A stretch of DNA of 64,000 nt. Origin: Sellimonas caecigallum. Its GTDB lineage: Bacteria; Bacillota; Clostridia; Lachnospirales; Lachnospiraceae. A program made the translations under genes and the position numbers. This document shows, piece by piece, positions 42,071 to 50,348 of the stretch (the first letter of the stretch is position 1; every line of letters begins with the position of its first letter). The notes beneath the pieces were generated by a model. It saw only the letters and a program-made list of their open reading frames with translations. It was not told the DNA's origin and ran no database searches. The stretch is taken from the NCBI RefSeq assembly GCF_019754295.1, contig NZ_VIRV01000005.1, forward strand, positions 1-64,000, read 5' to 3'.

Positions 42071-43483
42071 TCACCGCTGGCCGTGGTCTTTTTCTTTTTC
42101 GGCGTCGTGCTCTGCCTCCATGTTCAGGATGCGATCCACGTTGGCTTTGGCCGCCAAAAGCTCCCGCATTTCCTCGCGGGAGTGGCGGTACTCGGCGTAG
42201 TTTTTCTTCTTTTCCTCCAGCAGCTTGGCGTACTCCGCCTGCAACTCCTTCATCTTGGGCAGCTTCTTCACGCCCAGATTGTCAAAGGAATCCTTGGCGG
42301 CCCGGTGAAGCAGGATTTCCGACTCGTGCTCCTGCCGGAATTTTGCGGAGTAACCGGCCTTCCGGTAGGCAACATAGACCTCGCGGGTCTTAGCATAATT
42401 GACAATGTGGGTGCGCAGTACGGCGATCTCCGCCATGCGCTTCTCCGCTGCCTTGATCTGCGCCGACAGCTCGTTGTGATGGGCGGTGGCCGCCGCCGCT
42501 TTGTCCGCCAGTTCGGCGTACTCCAGCAGGTTGTGCTCGGTGAGGAAATTCATAGTCCGGGCCATCTGCTTCAGGTTAAATACCTTCGCCCAGCGGACGT
42601 ACCCCGCGCCCTTTCCGGCCTGTAATTTTGCCTGAATGTCCACCAGCAGATTGACTTTCGGCGGCTCGGCCTGTGCGGTGGTTTTCTTGCGGGGCGTGTG
42701 CTCTTTCTGGCCGGAGAGGACCGCCAGAAGATCGTCCAGCGTGTAGCCCGCGCCCAGACTGTCCAGCCGGGCCGCTCTGTCCCAGCCGGGCAACTTCAGC
42801 CGGTACGATTTCCCGCGCTTTGATACCTCGCAGCCGTCCTCCCGGAGCAACTGAAACAGCACGTCCAAGTCAGCGGGTTTCTGCGCCAGCGCCTGGTCGA
42901 TGGCCAGCCGCAGCAGCTCCCGGTGGGAGGGCTTGGCCTGGTCTCCCAGCCACTTGTTGTAGCTTTTCCCATGCGGTTTCGGATTCTCCACAATGGACAG
43001 GCCATTCTCGATGCAGATGGTGTCGCTCAGACGGCGGACGGCCCTGGTGCTGCCCCAGAAGTTGCGAAACTTCCGGTCGCAGTCCAGATTCACCGCCGAC
43101 CAGATGATGTGATTATGAACGTGCGATTTATCTATGTGAGTGCAGACTACAAAGGCGTGTCTGCCTTTGGTGAAGCGTTTGGCAAATTCCACGCCCAGGC
43201 GATTGGCCTCCTCCGGGGTGATCTCGCCGGGCTTGAAGGACTGGCGCACATGGTAGGCGATTACATCGTCCGCGCCGCGTATCCGCCCGGTGGCAGCGAT
43301 ATACTGGCGCTTTGCCAGCAGAAATTCTGCATCAGCGGTCCGGCTGTCGCAGCCATAGCCGGTAATGAGCCTGCCGTTGTCCGTCTTTTGCGGGTTTTCC
43401 ACATAGTCGATGATGTCGCTGACCGCTTTGCTCTCGGTTCGGCCTTTGCCGGTATGCAGCGGCATGATGCGGGTGGTAGCCAT
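42071..43483 (-). CDS. MobP-type relaxase
   Basis: A 470-residue relaxase that nicks an origin of transfer. The N-terminal catalytic domain shows the HUH-type metal motif DKSHVHNHIIW (about residue 120) and upstream FVVCTH. The C-terminal half is coiled-coil rich (SAQIKAAEKRMAEIAVLR and later Lys/Glu runs). The ATG follows ggagg. The upstream sequence is a fusion to the head of a different relaxase, so its original promoter and accessory MobC-like gene are gone. The gene is G+C rich. Confidence 0.9.
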   Translation of the reverse strand: MATTRIMPLHTGKGRTESKAVSDIIDYVENPQKTDNGRLITGYGCDSRTADAEFLLAKRQYIAATGRIRGADDVIAYHVRQSFKPGEITPEEANRLGVEFAKRFTKGRHAFVVCTHIDKSHVHNHIIWSAVNLDCDRKFRNFWGSTRAVRRLSDTICIENGLSIVENPKPHGKSYNKWLGDQAKPSHRELLRLAIDQALAQKPADLDVLFQLLREDGCEVSKRGKSYRLKLPGWDRAARLDSLGAGYTLDDLLAVLSGQKEHTPRKKTTAQAEPPKVNLLVDIQAKLQAGKGAGYVRWAKVFNLKQMARTMNFLTEHNLLEYAELADKAAAATAHHNELSAQIKAAEKRMAEIAVLRTHIVNYAKTREVYVAYRKAGYSAKFRQEHESEILLHRAAKDSFDNLGVKKLPKMKELQAEYAKLLEEKKKNYAEYRHSREEMRELLAAKANVDRILNMEAEHDAEKEKDHGQR

Positions 43484-44246
43484 AACAAGTTCCTCCTTTC
43501 CCGTAAACGAAGAAGATTTTTGCTTTTTTCATGGGGATTGACATATACTTATCCAGCAGAGCCGCAATCTCGGCAGCTCTGCTTTTTGCGTTAAAGGCTC
43601 CAATACCGGCCAGTAGTTCCTCCAGCTTGGCTTTTTGTTTGGTCAGGCGGGTCATCTCCTTGAACACTCTGGGCGGGATATGGTCACGTCCGGTCTGGCT
43701 GGCACTTTCCCCACGCTCCAAATCAGGGTATTTGCGCACTATGTGTTCCCAGAACTTGTCCTGCCACTGGATTAGCTTTTTCTTGTTTCCCACAATCTCC
43801 TTGGCGCTGAGTCTGCCATCCGCAGTCAGCGGGACAAAAGAAAGGTGCATATGGGGCGTTTTCTCGTCCATATGCACCACAGCGGATATGATTGTTTTGG
43901 GGTCTTGGTTTTGCTGGAGAAAGTTCAGCGCCTCTTGAAAATAGGCTCTGACCTCAGATTTCTTCTTTCCCTGAAAGAACTCTGGCGTTGCAGTTACCAG
44001 GGCTTCCACGACTCGAACACTGTCTGACCTGGTACGGCAACCGGCCTCTTTGATCTGCCGCTCTGCCTCCGCACGATATTTTCGTTCCGGCTCGATCAGA
44101 TGGAAATTATACTTGCTCCTGCTGATGTCCACATCGGGATTGCTAGCGTATTTCTCTTTGGTGCGCTCGTTGTGGGCTTCAATGTTCCCGATCTCTGGCC
44201 CTTTGTATTTGGCAAAGCGGAGAATGGCATACTGCGGCTTGCTCAT
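43332..44246 (-). pseudogene. N-terminal fragment of a MobV (Mob/Pre) relaxase
   Basis: From the ATG at 44246 (MSKPQYAILRFAKYKG) the reading has the MobV domain, including SAVVHMDEKTPHMHLSFVPL with the metal histidines, and continues to LLDKYMSIP near 43531. After that it enters the leader and then the coding region of the MobP gene in the wrong frame and ends at 43332. The C-terminal half is therefore lost. It overlaps the start of the HTH gene (four bases). The nicking domain is intact. Confidence 0.82.
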
Positions 44247-44461
44247 ACTCTGTCCCTCCTTTTCTGCCAAATCAGGTCATAGCCTAGCACGTCGGCCAGC
44301 TCCACGACCTCCTTGTAGCGAATAGATTCCCGCTGGAGCTTGGCCGACAGGTTGGAAACACTGTCCGACCAGTCGTATTCCTCATGGAGCAAGTCAACTA
44401 CCTCTTGCATGGTGTATCCTGCCCGGACGATCTGCGCCTTAATCTCGTTGCGTACCGTCAT
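44243..44461 (-). CDS. Small helix-turn-helix protein of the mob operon
   Basis: A 72-residue protein. The sequence VRNEIKAQIVRAGYTMQEVV followed by LSAKLQRESIRYKEVVELAD reads as a Xre-like helix-turn-helix. Short proteins of this form often precede MobV genes and are presumed to regulate them. The ATG at 44461 follows aggagg; its stop overlaps the relaxase start. Confidence 0.78.
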   Translation of the reverse strand: MTVRNEIKAQIVRAGYTMQEVVDLLHEEYDWSDSVSNLSAKLQRESIRYKEVVELADVLGYDLIWQKRRDRV

Positions 44462-44489
44462 AATCAAAAATCCTCCTAAATTTACTTAA

Positions 44490-44533
44490 TAAAAAAGCGA
44501 AGCCGGTACGCCCTCAGGCATAGCCGCTTCGCT
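44490..44533 (-). terminator. Terminator downstream of the primase gene
   Basis: On the minus strand agcgaag (44533-44527) pairs with cttcgct (44502-44496), followed by six T. It lies in the 393-base gap 44462-44854, which otherwise holds palindromes but no gene that I accept. Confidence 0.7.
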
Positions 44534-44834
44534 GTGTCGTGAAAACTTCTCTTGTTACCAAATCCGTTCAGAATTGCCGGTGCGATGTCCTGTCCATTAC
44601 CTGCACCTTCCGACTTTCCCGTTCCGTGTGACTTGGCTCGAAGCCGTGCGTTTTCCCATGATTCCATGCACCCAGTTCGCTGGTTCGAGAAGCATGGTTT
44701 CGTAAAATAATTTCTGCCAATTGTCAAATACTTTCCGATTCTCACTTGCCTTGATTTACCCCTCCAATTTTGCCGGTAATTTTGAGCCATAACCGCTGAA
44801 TTGCTTATAAAAGGGAGAACAACGGTCAATCAAA

Positions 44835-44898
44835 GTGTACGTACGTACACGGTATCAGCGCCTCCATTCCTCCGGTACATCTTCCGGTACGTACGTAC
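44835..44898. repeat. Two GTAC-type palindromes at the primase 3' end
   Basis: A perfect 16-base palindrome, gtgtacgtacgtacac (44835-44850), and a second copy of its core, gtacgtacgtac (44887-44898), which lies in the last codons of the primase gene. They could bind a replication or transfer protein. Confidence 0.5.
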
Positions 44899-46000
44899 GC
44901 ATCGAATCACCGGAAAACACCGACATATTGTTTCTCACCAGTACCTCAATTCCCAGAAAGCCACGCACCCGCCGTCCGGCAGCATTGGTCACATTGTTGC
45001 AGTATTCCAGATTGTAGCGGCTCTGGCAGGCAATCAGGGCTTCGCTGAAACTGCGGGGTTTTAGGGCGGGCAGATTATTTTCGGTGCAGTAAATCTGATA
45101 TGCCTCATATAGCTCTTTGGAGCTGGCAGACATATCGGCTTTCCGGCGAATATACCCGTCTGAATCCAGAAAATCAAAGATATTGTTGTTATCTCGTTTG
45201 ACAGCCTCCCGATTGTCTTTTGTGCGCTGGCTCTCGGTAAACTTGAAATTGTTGGTGGCCAGCCGCTGCAATCCCTCAAAAGCCCACAGTAGAATGCCCT
45301 CCACCTCGGATTTCATCTTCTCGGCAAGGTCAGGATCATCCACACGGCCAGCCGGTTTTTCTTTCGTGGTCAGCACCAGCTGGCGGCGGTAAAATCCGTC
45401 GCTCCGGTCAAACAGTGCCTGCAAATCCCCGTTGGAAAAAGCCAGCAGTCGGGCGCACATCCATCCCTGATAGCTCTGCTTGCCCTTGCGCTCCAAATCC
45501 ATTTTGCCCTGGGCAGTGACGATGGACTTTACATAGTTGGTCTGACGCAGGGCTTCCATCCGCATATCGTCATCCACGCACAGGAGGATGTGTTCCAAAT
45601 CCGCACGGGCAAAGCGGTTCTCGGATATTTTCCCTATGCTGCCATCCTTCATATTCGAGCCGAACATGGTTCCCAGCACAGCGCCGATCTGCGACTTTCC
45701 TTCGCCGCCGTTGCCTTTAATCACCATCATCCGCTGTCCCTTGTTGCTGGGAATCAGGCAGTAGCCGATATATTCCTGCAAGGTGGAGATGTCCTCCGGA
45801 TAGAGCAGGCCATCCAGAAATTTCAGCCAGAGAACAGGTTTTGGAGCGTTGGGGTTGTAGGACACGGGGAACCGGTTGCGGACGATTTTCGGCTTTCCTT
45901 TCGCAAAAGTTCCATCCAGAAAAAGCGTCCCATTGGAGAGATGAATCCGATCCGGCTCCGGGGGAAAATCCTCCACAGAAAATTTGTGTTTTCTGAAATT
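44855..46000 (-). pseudogene. D5/P4-type primase-helicase, N-terminus missing
   Basis: A C-terminal reading of about 375 residues of a phage/plasmid D5-type helicase. The Walker A motif is IKGNGGEGKSQ, and the block LLCVDDDMR is Walker B-like. The C-terminal D5 region follows. Full-length members are 500-800 residues and have a primase part upstream, which is absent. The native frame can be followed a few codons past its first ATG (to about VYQTNFRKHKF), then meets a stop inside methyltransferase sequence. Confidence 0.75.
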
Positions 46001-46348
46001 GGTTTGATAAACGATTTTGTATTAGCAGATGAGTGCTTCTATACCGATAGTTGCTGTGGAGCCGAACTCAAAGATGAGTACAAGCAATATGAAACTTTTA
46101 TATATCGTTATCTAAATAGCAAGCTCGCCACGTATGTATATAAAAAAATATCGGTTCCTAAAGCAAATGGCTATTCAATATACAAAAACGCTTTCTTAAA
46201 AACTATGCCAATTCTCTTACCATCAGAGCAAACAGATTTTCAATCTATGAGTGATAACGAGTTTGATGCCTATATTTATAATCTGGTTGGATTAACGGCA
46301 GATGAGATTAGGATGGTAGAAACAGCAGAGTATTCTCAAGCCAAATAA
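45985..46348 (+). pseudogene. C-terminal fragment of a restriction-modification methyltransferase
   Basis: The plus strand carries about 120 codons, FSEIGLINDFVLADECF and on to YLNSKLATYVYKKI, PKANGYSIYKNAFLK and MPILLPS, ending at 46348. This is like the target-recognition tail of TaqI/Eco57I-type adenine methyltransferases. The catalytic NPPY part is missing. The fragment points right, against the primase, so the mobile region appears to have cut this chromosomal gene. Confidence 0.6.
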
Positions 46349-46357
46349 GTAAAGTAA

Positions 46358-46397
46358 AACATCGCCCACCAATCACTGAGGATCGGTGGGCGATGTT
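46358..46397 (+). terminator. Hairpin after the methyltransferase remnant
   Basis: Thirteen-base arms aacatcgcccacc (46358-46370) and ggtgggcgatgtt (46385-46397). The following bases contain few T. Confidence 0.55.
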
Positions 46398-46481
46398 GCT
46401 TCGTTCAGATATATTAGCAATTTCGAATTCTTTAAATACCTATTTTATGTTAGCACAATATGGGATGACTTATATTGTGCG

Positions 46482-47912
46482 TTAAATCATCCCAAAGAAC
46501 TTCAATGCCTCTGTAATTGCCGCTTCCTTTTCCGGTGGGCATTTCGGCTGTCTGGAATTCTCAGACTTCGGTTTATTATAGTTTTCTCGCTCAATAATGC
46601 CATACTTCTGCTTGACCTGAGCGATATAGAGGTGGCTGACTTTCAGCCCTGTATGTTCCAGCACATACTCTCTGATTTCCTCATAGGTAGCCTTGCTCTC
46701 CGCCGCTGTCAAATCCAGCTCATCCAGATTCAACTCCACCTCGATATGTTGCTTAGTATTGAGTTTGGACAAAAGAACAACCGTCTCCACATGTTCTGTC
46801 CCCGGAAAGAGATCCACCGGCACAATTTTCTTCGCTTTCCATCCTGTCTTGCGCAGTGTTTCCAGATCTCGCTTCTGTGTCTCCGGATTACAGGAGATGT
46901 AGACGATCTTTTCCGGGTTCATGCGGCTTACCGCGCCCAAAAATTCCGGTGTGCTGCCGGCTCTCGGCGGATCCAGAAAGACGACGTCTGCGCGCTCGCC
47001 TCTTGCAGCCATCTTCAGTATCACTTCTGTTGCATCGCCGTTGATAAATTTTGCATTTTGAATCTGGTTGTCCTTTGCATTCTGTACGGCACATCTGACT
47101 GCACTTGCATTTTTCTCAATTCCCAACACGCTTTTTGCATGTGCCGCGGCTGCAAGTCCGATCGTTCCCACTCCGCAGTATGCATCCAGCACTGTCTCGT
47201 TTCCTGTAAGTCCTGCCGCATCGATTGCTGTACGGTAAAGGACTTCTGTCTGGATCGGATTGATCTGATAGAAGCTGGATCCGGAAATGCGGAAACGAAC
47301 GCCGCAGAGGGAGTCTGTGATATAGCCTTTTCCGTACAGGATCTTCTCCTGGAATCCCAGGACGGCGCTTGTGGATCGCGGATTGATATTCTGGATCACT
47401 GTAGCGACTTTCGGACAGCTTTTCCGGAGTTCTTTTACAAAAGTTTTTGCTCCCGGCAAGGATGGTTCCGCTGTGACAAGCACGACAAGAATCTCATCTG
47501 TGAGCAGGCTGTGTCTTACAAGGGTGTGACGGATGAGTCCGGTCTTTCTGTCCTCATCGTACGGTTTGTATTTGCACAGGCGTGCAGCTTTCCGCACTGC
47601 TTTGACTGCCGCATCCAGTTCCGGATGATGCAGAAGGCAGGTTTCTACAGGCAGAACGTAGTGGGAGCCTTTCGCATAAATCCCGCTGATCAGCTGGCGG
47701 CCTGGCCCGAAAGCGAACGTGGAGATCGCCTTATTCCTGTAATGCCATGGATTCTCCATCCCCAGGATCGGCTGGATCTTCCCGAATTTTCCCAAAAGCT
47801 TTTTGACGTCTTTCTGTTTTTTCTTGAGCTGTTCTTCGTACGGTATTCCAAGAAGCGGACATCCCCCGCATCCTTTCTCTTTTAATCTGCATGTATATTC
47901 CTGTGTGTCCAT
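46482..47912 (-). CDS. rlmD: 23S rRNA m5U1939 methyltransferase RlmD, extended
   Basis: A 476-residue SAM-dependent uracil-C5 methyltransferase. The Fe-S cysteines are in the N-terminal GCGGCPLLG region. SAM motif I reads LDAYCGVGTIGLAA, and the catalytic region contains VFLDPPRAG with the nucleophile in ISCNPET. The core ends near HVETVVLLSKLN; a further 90 residues or so follow (including YNKPKSENSRQPKCPPEK). Whether it modifies U1939 or U747 in clostridia is not proven. A hairpin (gcacaatat with atattgtgc) lies at its 3' end. Confidence 0.9.
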   Translation of the reverse strand: MDTQEYTCRLKEKGCGGCPLLGIPYEEQLKKKQKDVKKLLGKFGKIQPILGMENPWHYRNKAISTFAFGPGRQLISGIYAKGSHYVLPVETCLLHHPELDAAVKAVRKAARLCKYKPYDEDRKTGLIRHTLVRHSLLTDEILVVLVTAEPSLPGAKTFVKELRKSCPKVATVIQNINPRSTSAVLGFQEKILYGKGYITDSLCGVRFRISGSSFYQINPIQTEVLYRTAIDAAGLTGNETVLDAYCGVGTIGLAAAAHAKSVLGIEKNASAVRCAVQNAKDNQIQNAKFINGDATEVILKMAARGERADVVFLDPPRAGSTPEFLGAVSRMNPEKIVYISCNPETQKRDLETLRKTGWKAKKIVPVDLFPGTEHVETVVLLSKLNTKQHIEVELNLDELDLTAAESKATYEEIREYVLEHTGLKVSHLYIAQVKQKYGIIERENYNKPKSENSRQPKCPPEKEAAITEALKFFGMI

Positions 47913-48004
47913 ATTCCACCTCTTCGTTCATTCTTATCTTTCTATTGTAACAAGACGACCGCAGCAGGGCTAGTCTTAACAGACAAAAAATCAAAATGAA
48001 ACAG

Positions 48005-48066
48005 AAAAAGAAGCCTGTCGAGATATGTATCCAGGATCCATGTACATATCATCAGAAAGGCTTCTT
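48005..48066 (-). terminator. Terminator after the amidohydrolase gene
   Basis: A long imperfect hairpin with outer arms aagaagcct and aggcttctt. On the minus strand it is followed by a T-rich stretch (ctttttctg). Confidence 0.7.
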
Positions 48067-48091
48067 CTCCTATCTTATCTGTATCTGCTTG

Positions 48092-49714
48092 TTACCGGCG
48101 GTATACACAGTTTCCCCCGATATAAGTCGCTTTTACTTTTACCTTATCTATCTCTTCCGGCGGGATCTCAAAGATATCTTTGTCCAGTACGATAAAATCT
48201 GCCTCATATCCTTTTTTGATCATCCCCAGGACGCCAAATCCTGCTGCTTTTGCCGCTTCTCTCGTATAGAGACAGACGGCTGTCCGAATATCGATGGCTT
48301 CGGCCTGCCCACAGTCGGTTCCATCATAGGCTTTTCTTGTTACCGCTCCTTTTATACACGGAAACGGATCTGATGGAACCGCCCAGGATGTAGCCGGAGC
48401 ATCGGTAGAAAAACAGAGTTTCACTCCTGCATCCAGCATCTTTTGTACAGGATAGCATGTCTTCATCCATTCTTCTCCCAAATTTTTCAGGTAGCTCTCG
48501 ATCTCAGCATACATAAAGATGGGCTGAGTCACAAACGCGATCCCTTTTTCCGCAGCTTTTCGGATACTGTCGTCGGAAGGATCCGTTATATGCTCTACCC
48601 GCACATATGGGGTGTCATCTTCCATCCAGTTGTCTTCCCGGTATGCCCGCTCGACGACGCGTGAGATAGCCTGCCCGCCCATAGCGTGCATGGAAAGCTG
48701 GCATTTGTGTTCTTTACAGAAAGAAAATGCTGTTTCCATCTGTTCGTCCGTGCAGACGGAGATCCCATACTCTTCACATGAACCAACATATGGCCGGGAC
48801 ATCCATGCCGTCCTCCCTGAAACACTTCCGTCCCCGATGAGCTTGAGCCCTGCAGCAAAGATCTGACGCGACCGGTCCATCTTTTCTTTCGGAATATCAA
48901 ATGTTTGATTTCCCATGAAATAATCCCACATATAATAAATCCCTACTTTTTGGGCAAACCCTCTTCTGGCTGCCTCTTGGAAAAGTGGTTCATTGTCGCT
49001 GTCATCTAAATTTCCCATGTCGCAGACTGCTACGATCCCCTGGGATGTGAGAAGATTTCCGAGTGCTACAAGATTTTCGATCTTGTCTTCTTCCTTCTCT
49101 TCCGGCATGAATGGAAGGATCAGATTCCTTGCGTTCTCTTTGAGAACTCCTGTCGGCTCTCCGTTTTCGTCCCGCTCGATCTCTCCCCCTTCCGGGTCCG
49201 GCGTGTTCCGGTCGATACCAGCCAGGCGAAGAGCCATACTGTTGACGCATCGGATATGTCCGCATGTGCGGATGATGGATACCGGGGAATCGCTGCAGCC
49301 TCGATCCAGATCATATCTGTTGACAGAGCGCTTTTCCGCAAATTTTCCTTCGTCGTATCCCCAGCCTTCAATCCACTGTCCTGGCTTTTGCCGTTCTCTT
49401 ACATGTGTGATCTCCTGAATCAGCTCTTCGATAGAATGGACCTTCGGAGGAAGGGCAGATATTTTCTTGCTGAAATCCGCCAGCATGACCGGGTGCATGT
49501 GGGCATCCACAAATCCCGGCAGAACACAGGCTCCTGCAAGATCTACCGTCCTGTCGTTCTCTTCGTATCCACAGTCTTTTGCATTTTCTTCCTTTCCTGT
49601 CCACACAATGCGGCCGTTCTCCACAATCATAGTGTCGACAAAAGAATGGTTTTCATCGGCTGTGAAAATTTTTCCGTTTCTGTATTTTACTCGCTGGTTT
49701 GTTTTTTCTGCCAT
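48092..49714 (-). CDS. YtcJ-like amidohydrolase
   Basis: A 540-residue metal-dependent amidohydrolase (amidohydrolase_3 group). The metal site starts with GFVDAHMHP; later ligands are likely in MHAMGGQAISRV, RVEHITDPSD and LCFSTDAP. No signal peptide is present. It starts five bases after the end of the V-ATPase subunit D gene, with a weak ribosome site (gggg), so it may be the last gene of that operon. Substrate unknown; an exoenzyme or amide/imine hydrolase is possible. Confidence 0.82.
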   Translation of the reverse strand: MAEKTNQRVKYRNGKIFTADENHSFVDTMIVENGRIVWTGKEENAKDCGYEENDRTVDLAGACVLPGFVDAHMHPVMLADFSKKISALPPKVHSIEELIQEITHVRERQKPGQWIEGWGYDEGKFAEKRSVNRYDLDRGCSDSPVSIIRTCGHIRCVNSMALRLAGIDRNTPDPEGGEIERDENGEPTGVLKENARNLILPFMPEEKEEDKIENLVALGNLLTSQGIVAVCDMGNLDDSDNEPLFQEAARRGFAQKVGIYYMWDYFMGNQTFDIPKEKMDRSRQIFAAGLKLIGDGSVSGRTAWMSRPYVGSCEEYGISVCTDEQMETAFSFCKEHKCQLSMHAMGGQAISRVVERAYREDNWMEDDTPYVRVEHITDPSDDSIRKAAEKGIAFVTQPIFMYAEIESYLKNLGEEWMKTCYPVQKMLDAGVKLCFSTDAPATSWAVPSDPFPCIKGAVTRKAYDGTDCGQAEAIDIRTAVCLYTREAAKAAGFGVLGMIKKGYEADFIVLDKDIFEIPPEEIDKVKVKATYIGGNCVYRR

Positions 49715-49718
49715 TTGT

Positions 49719-50336
49719 CTACCCCTGTTTTCTTCTTTTTATAACTTTTAGCCTTATAAATTCTTCTCTTTCTTTTTCTTCCAGGGCGTTGCTGATACTG
49801 TATACCAACTTGGAATACATTGGAATCGTAATATTCTGAAGAGCATTGGCGCGCTTCTGTGTCTTCTTGATATTGCTGGCAAGACGGTATGCGGCATTCT
49901 CCACCATGGAGAGTTTGACTGTCAGATCTTTTACCTTCCGAAATGCTTCCAAAGCCTGATCCACCGACTCTTTTGTCGTGCTGAAAGCATAGGTTGGAAC
50001 CGGTGTCTGAGGCGTATACTTTACATGTGGGATTTCTGTCCCCATGATACTTCTCGTCTGTATGACGATGGAATCCTCGATCGGCACTGTGTAGGCGATC
50101 TGGGATACGGTATTGATTCCATTTTCAATGTTGGCTCTCTGCAGACACTGATACGCGTGGGTAAAGGTACTGTCGATCTCTTCCTGGATCGTGCGTGCCT
50201 GGTCGATGAGCTCCATCAGCTCCCGGATGAGGATATTTCGTTTTTTGTCCATCAGCTCATATCCCTGCTTTGCCAGCTGAAGGGAATTTTTTGCCAGCAT
50301 CAGGTTCCCTTTTGTAGGAAATGTACGCGGATCCAC
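49719..50336 (-). CDS. V-type ATPase subunit D (central stalk)
   Basis: A 205-residue coiled-coil protein, the rotor shaft that links the A3B3 head to the membrane ring. The N-terminal FPTKGNLMLAKNSLQLAKQG and the C-terminal helix with RANALQNITIPMY are typical. It is the last ATPase gene of the operon, directly before the amidohydrolase. Confidence 0.93.
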   Translation of the reverse strand: MDPRTFPTKGNLMLAKNSLQLAKQGYELMDKKRNILIRELMELIDQARTIQEEIDSTFTHAYQCLQRANIENGINTVSQIAYTVPIEDSIVIQTRSIMGTEIPHVKYTPQTPVPTYAFSTTKESVDQALEAFRKVKDLTVKLSMVENAAYRLASNIKKTQKRANALQNITIPMYSKLVYSISNALEEKEREEFIRLKVIKRRKQG

Positions 50337-50348
50337 ATCATCACCCCT

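Larger units (their letters stand above)
28933..46348. mobile_element. Composite region of ICE/IME remnants and cargo
   Basis: The left edge is a clipped GNAT gene beside a serine recombinase; the right edge is a clipped methyltransferase beside a D5-type primase. Between them are pieces of at least two mobilisable elements (two different MobV relaxases, one MobP relaxase, ParB), a cargo operon and an IS110 copy. Nearly all genes point left. Boundaries are set by the truncated genes, not by identified attachment sites. Confidence 0.65.

Noticed and set aside
32168-44246. One MobV gene split by insertion of the cargo
   Set aside because: The two fragments overlap by about 110 residues and differ in sequence, so they are not two halves of one gene.
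44482-44829. 115-codon frame in the gap between the HTH gene and the primase
   Set aside because: It reads through a terminator hairpin and has no recognisable protein pattern.
27300-44898. CRISPR array
   Set aside because: The short repeats in the Fic linker and the GTAC palindromes have no regular repeat-spacer structure, and no cas gene is in the window.
46386-47885. 499-codon open frame opposite rlmD
   Set aside because: Cys/Phe-rich antisense shadow of a well-supported methyltransferase gene.
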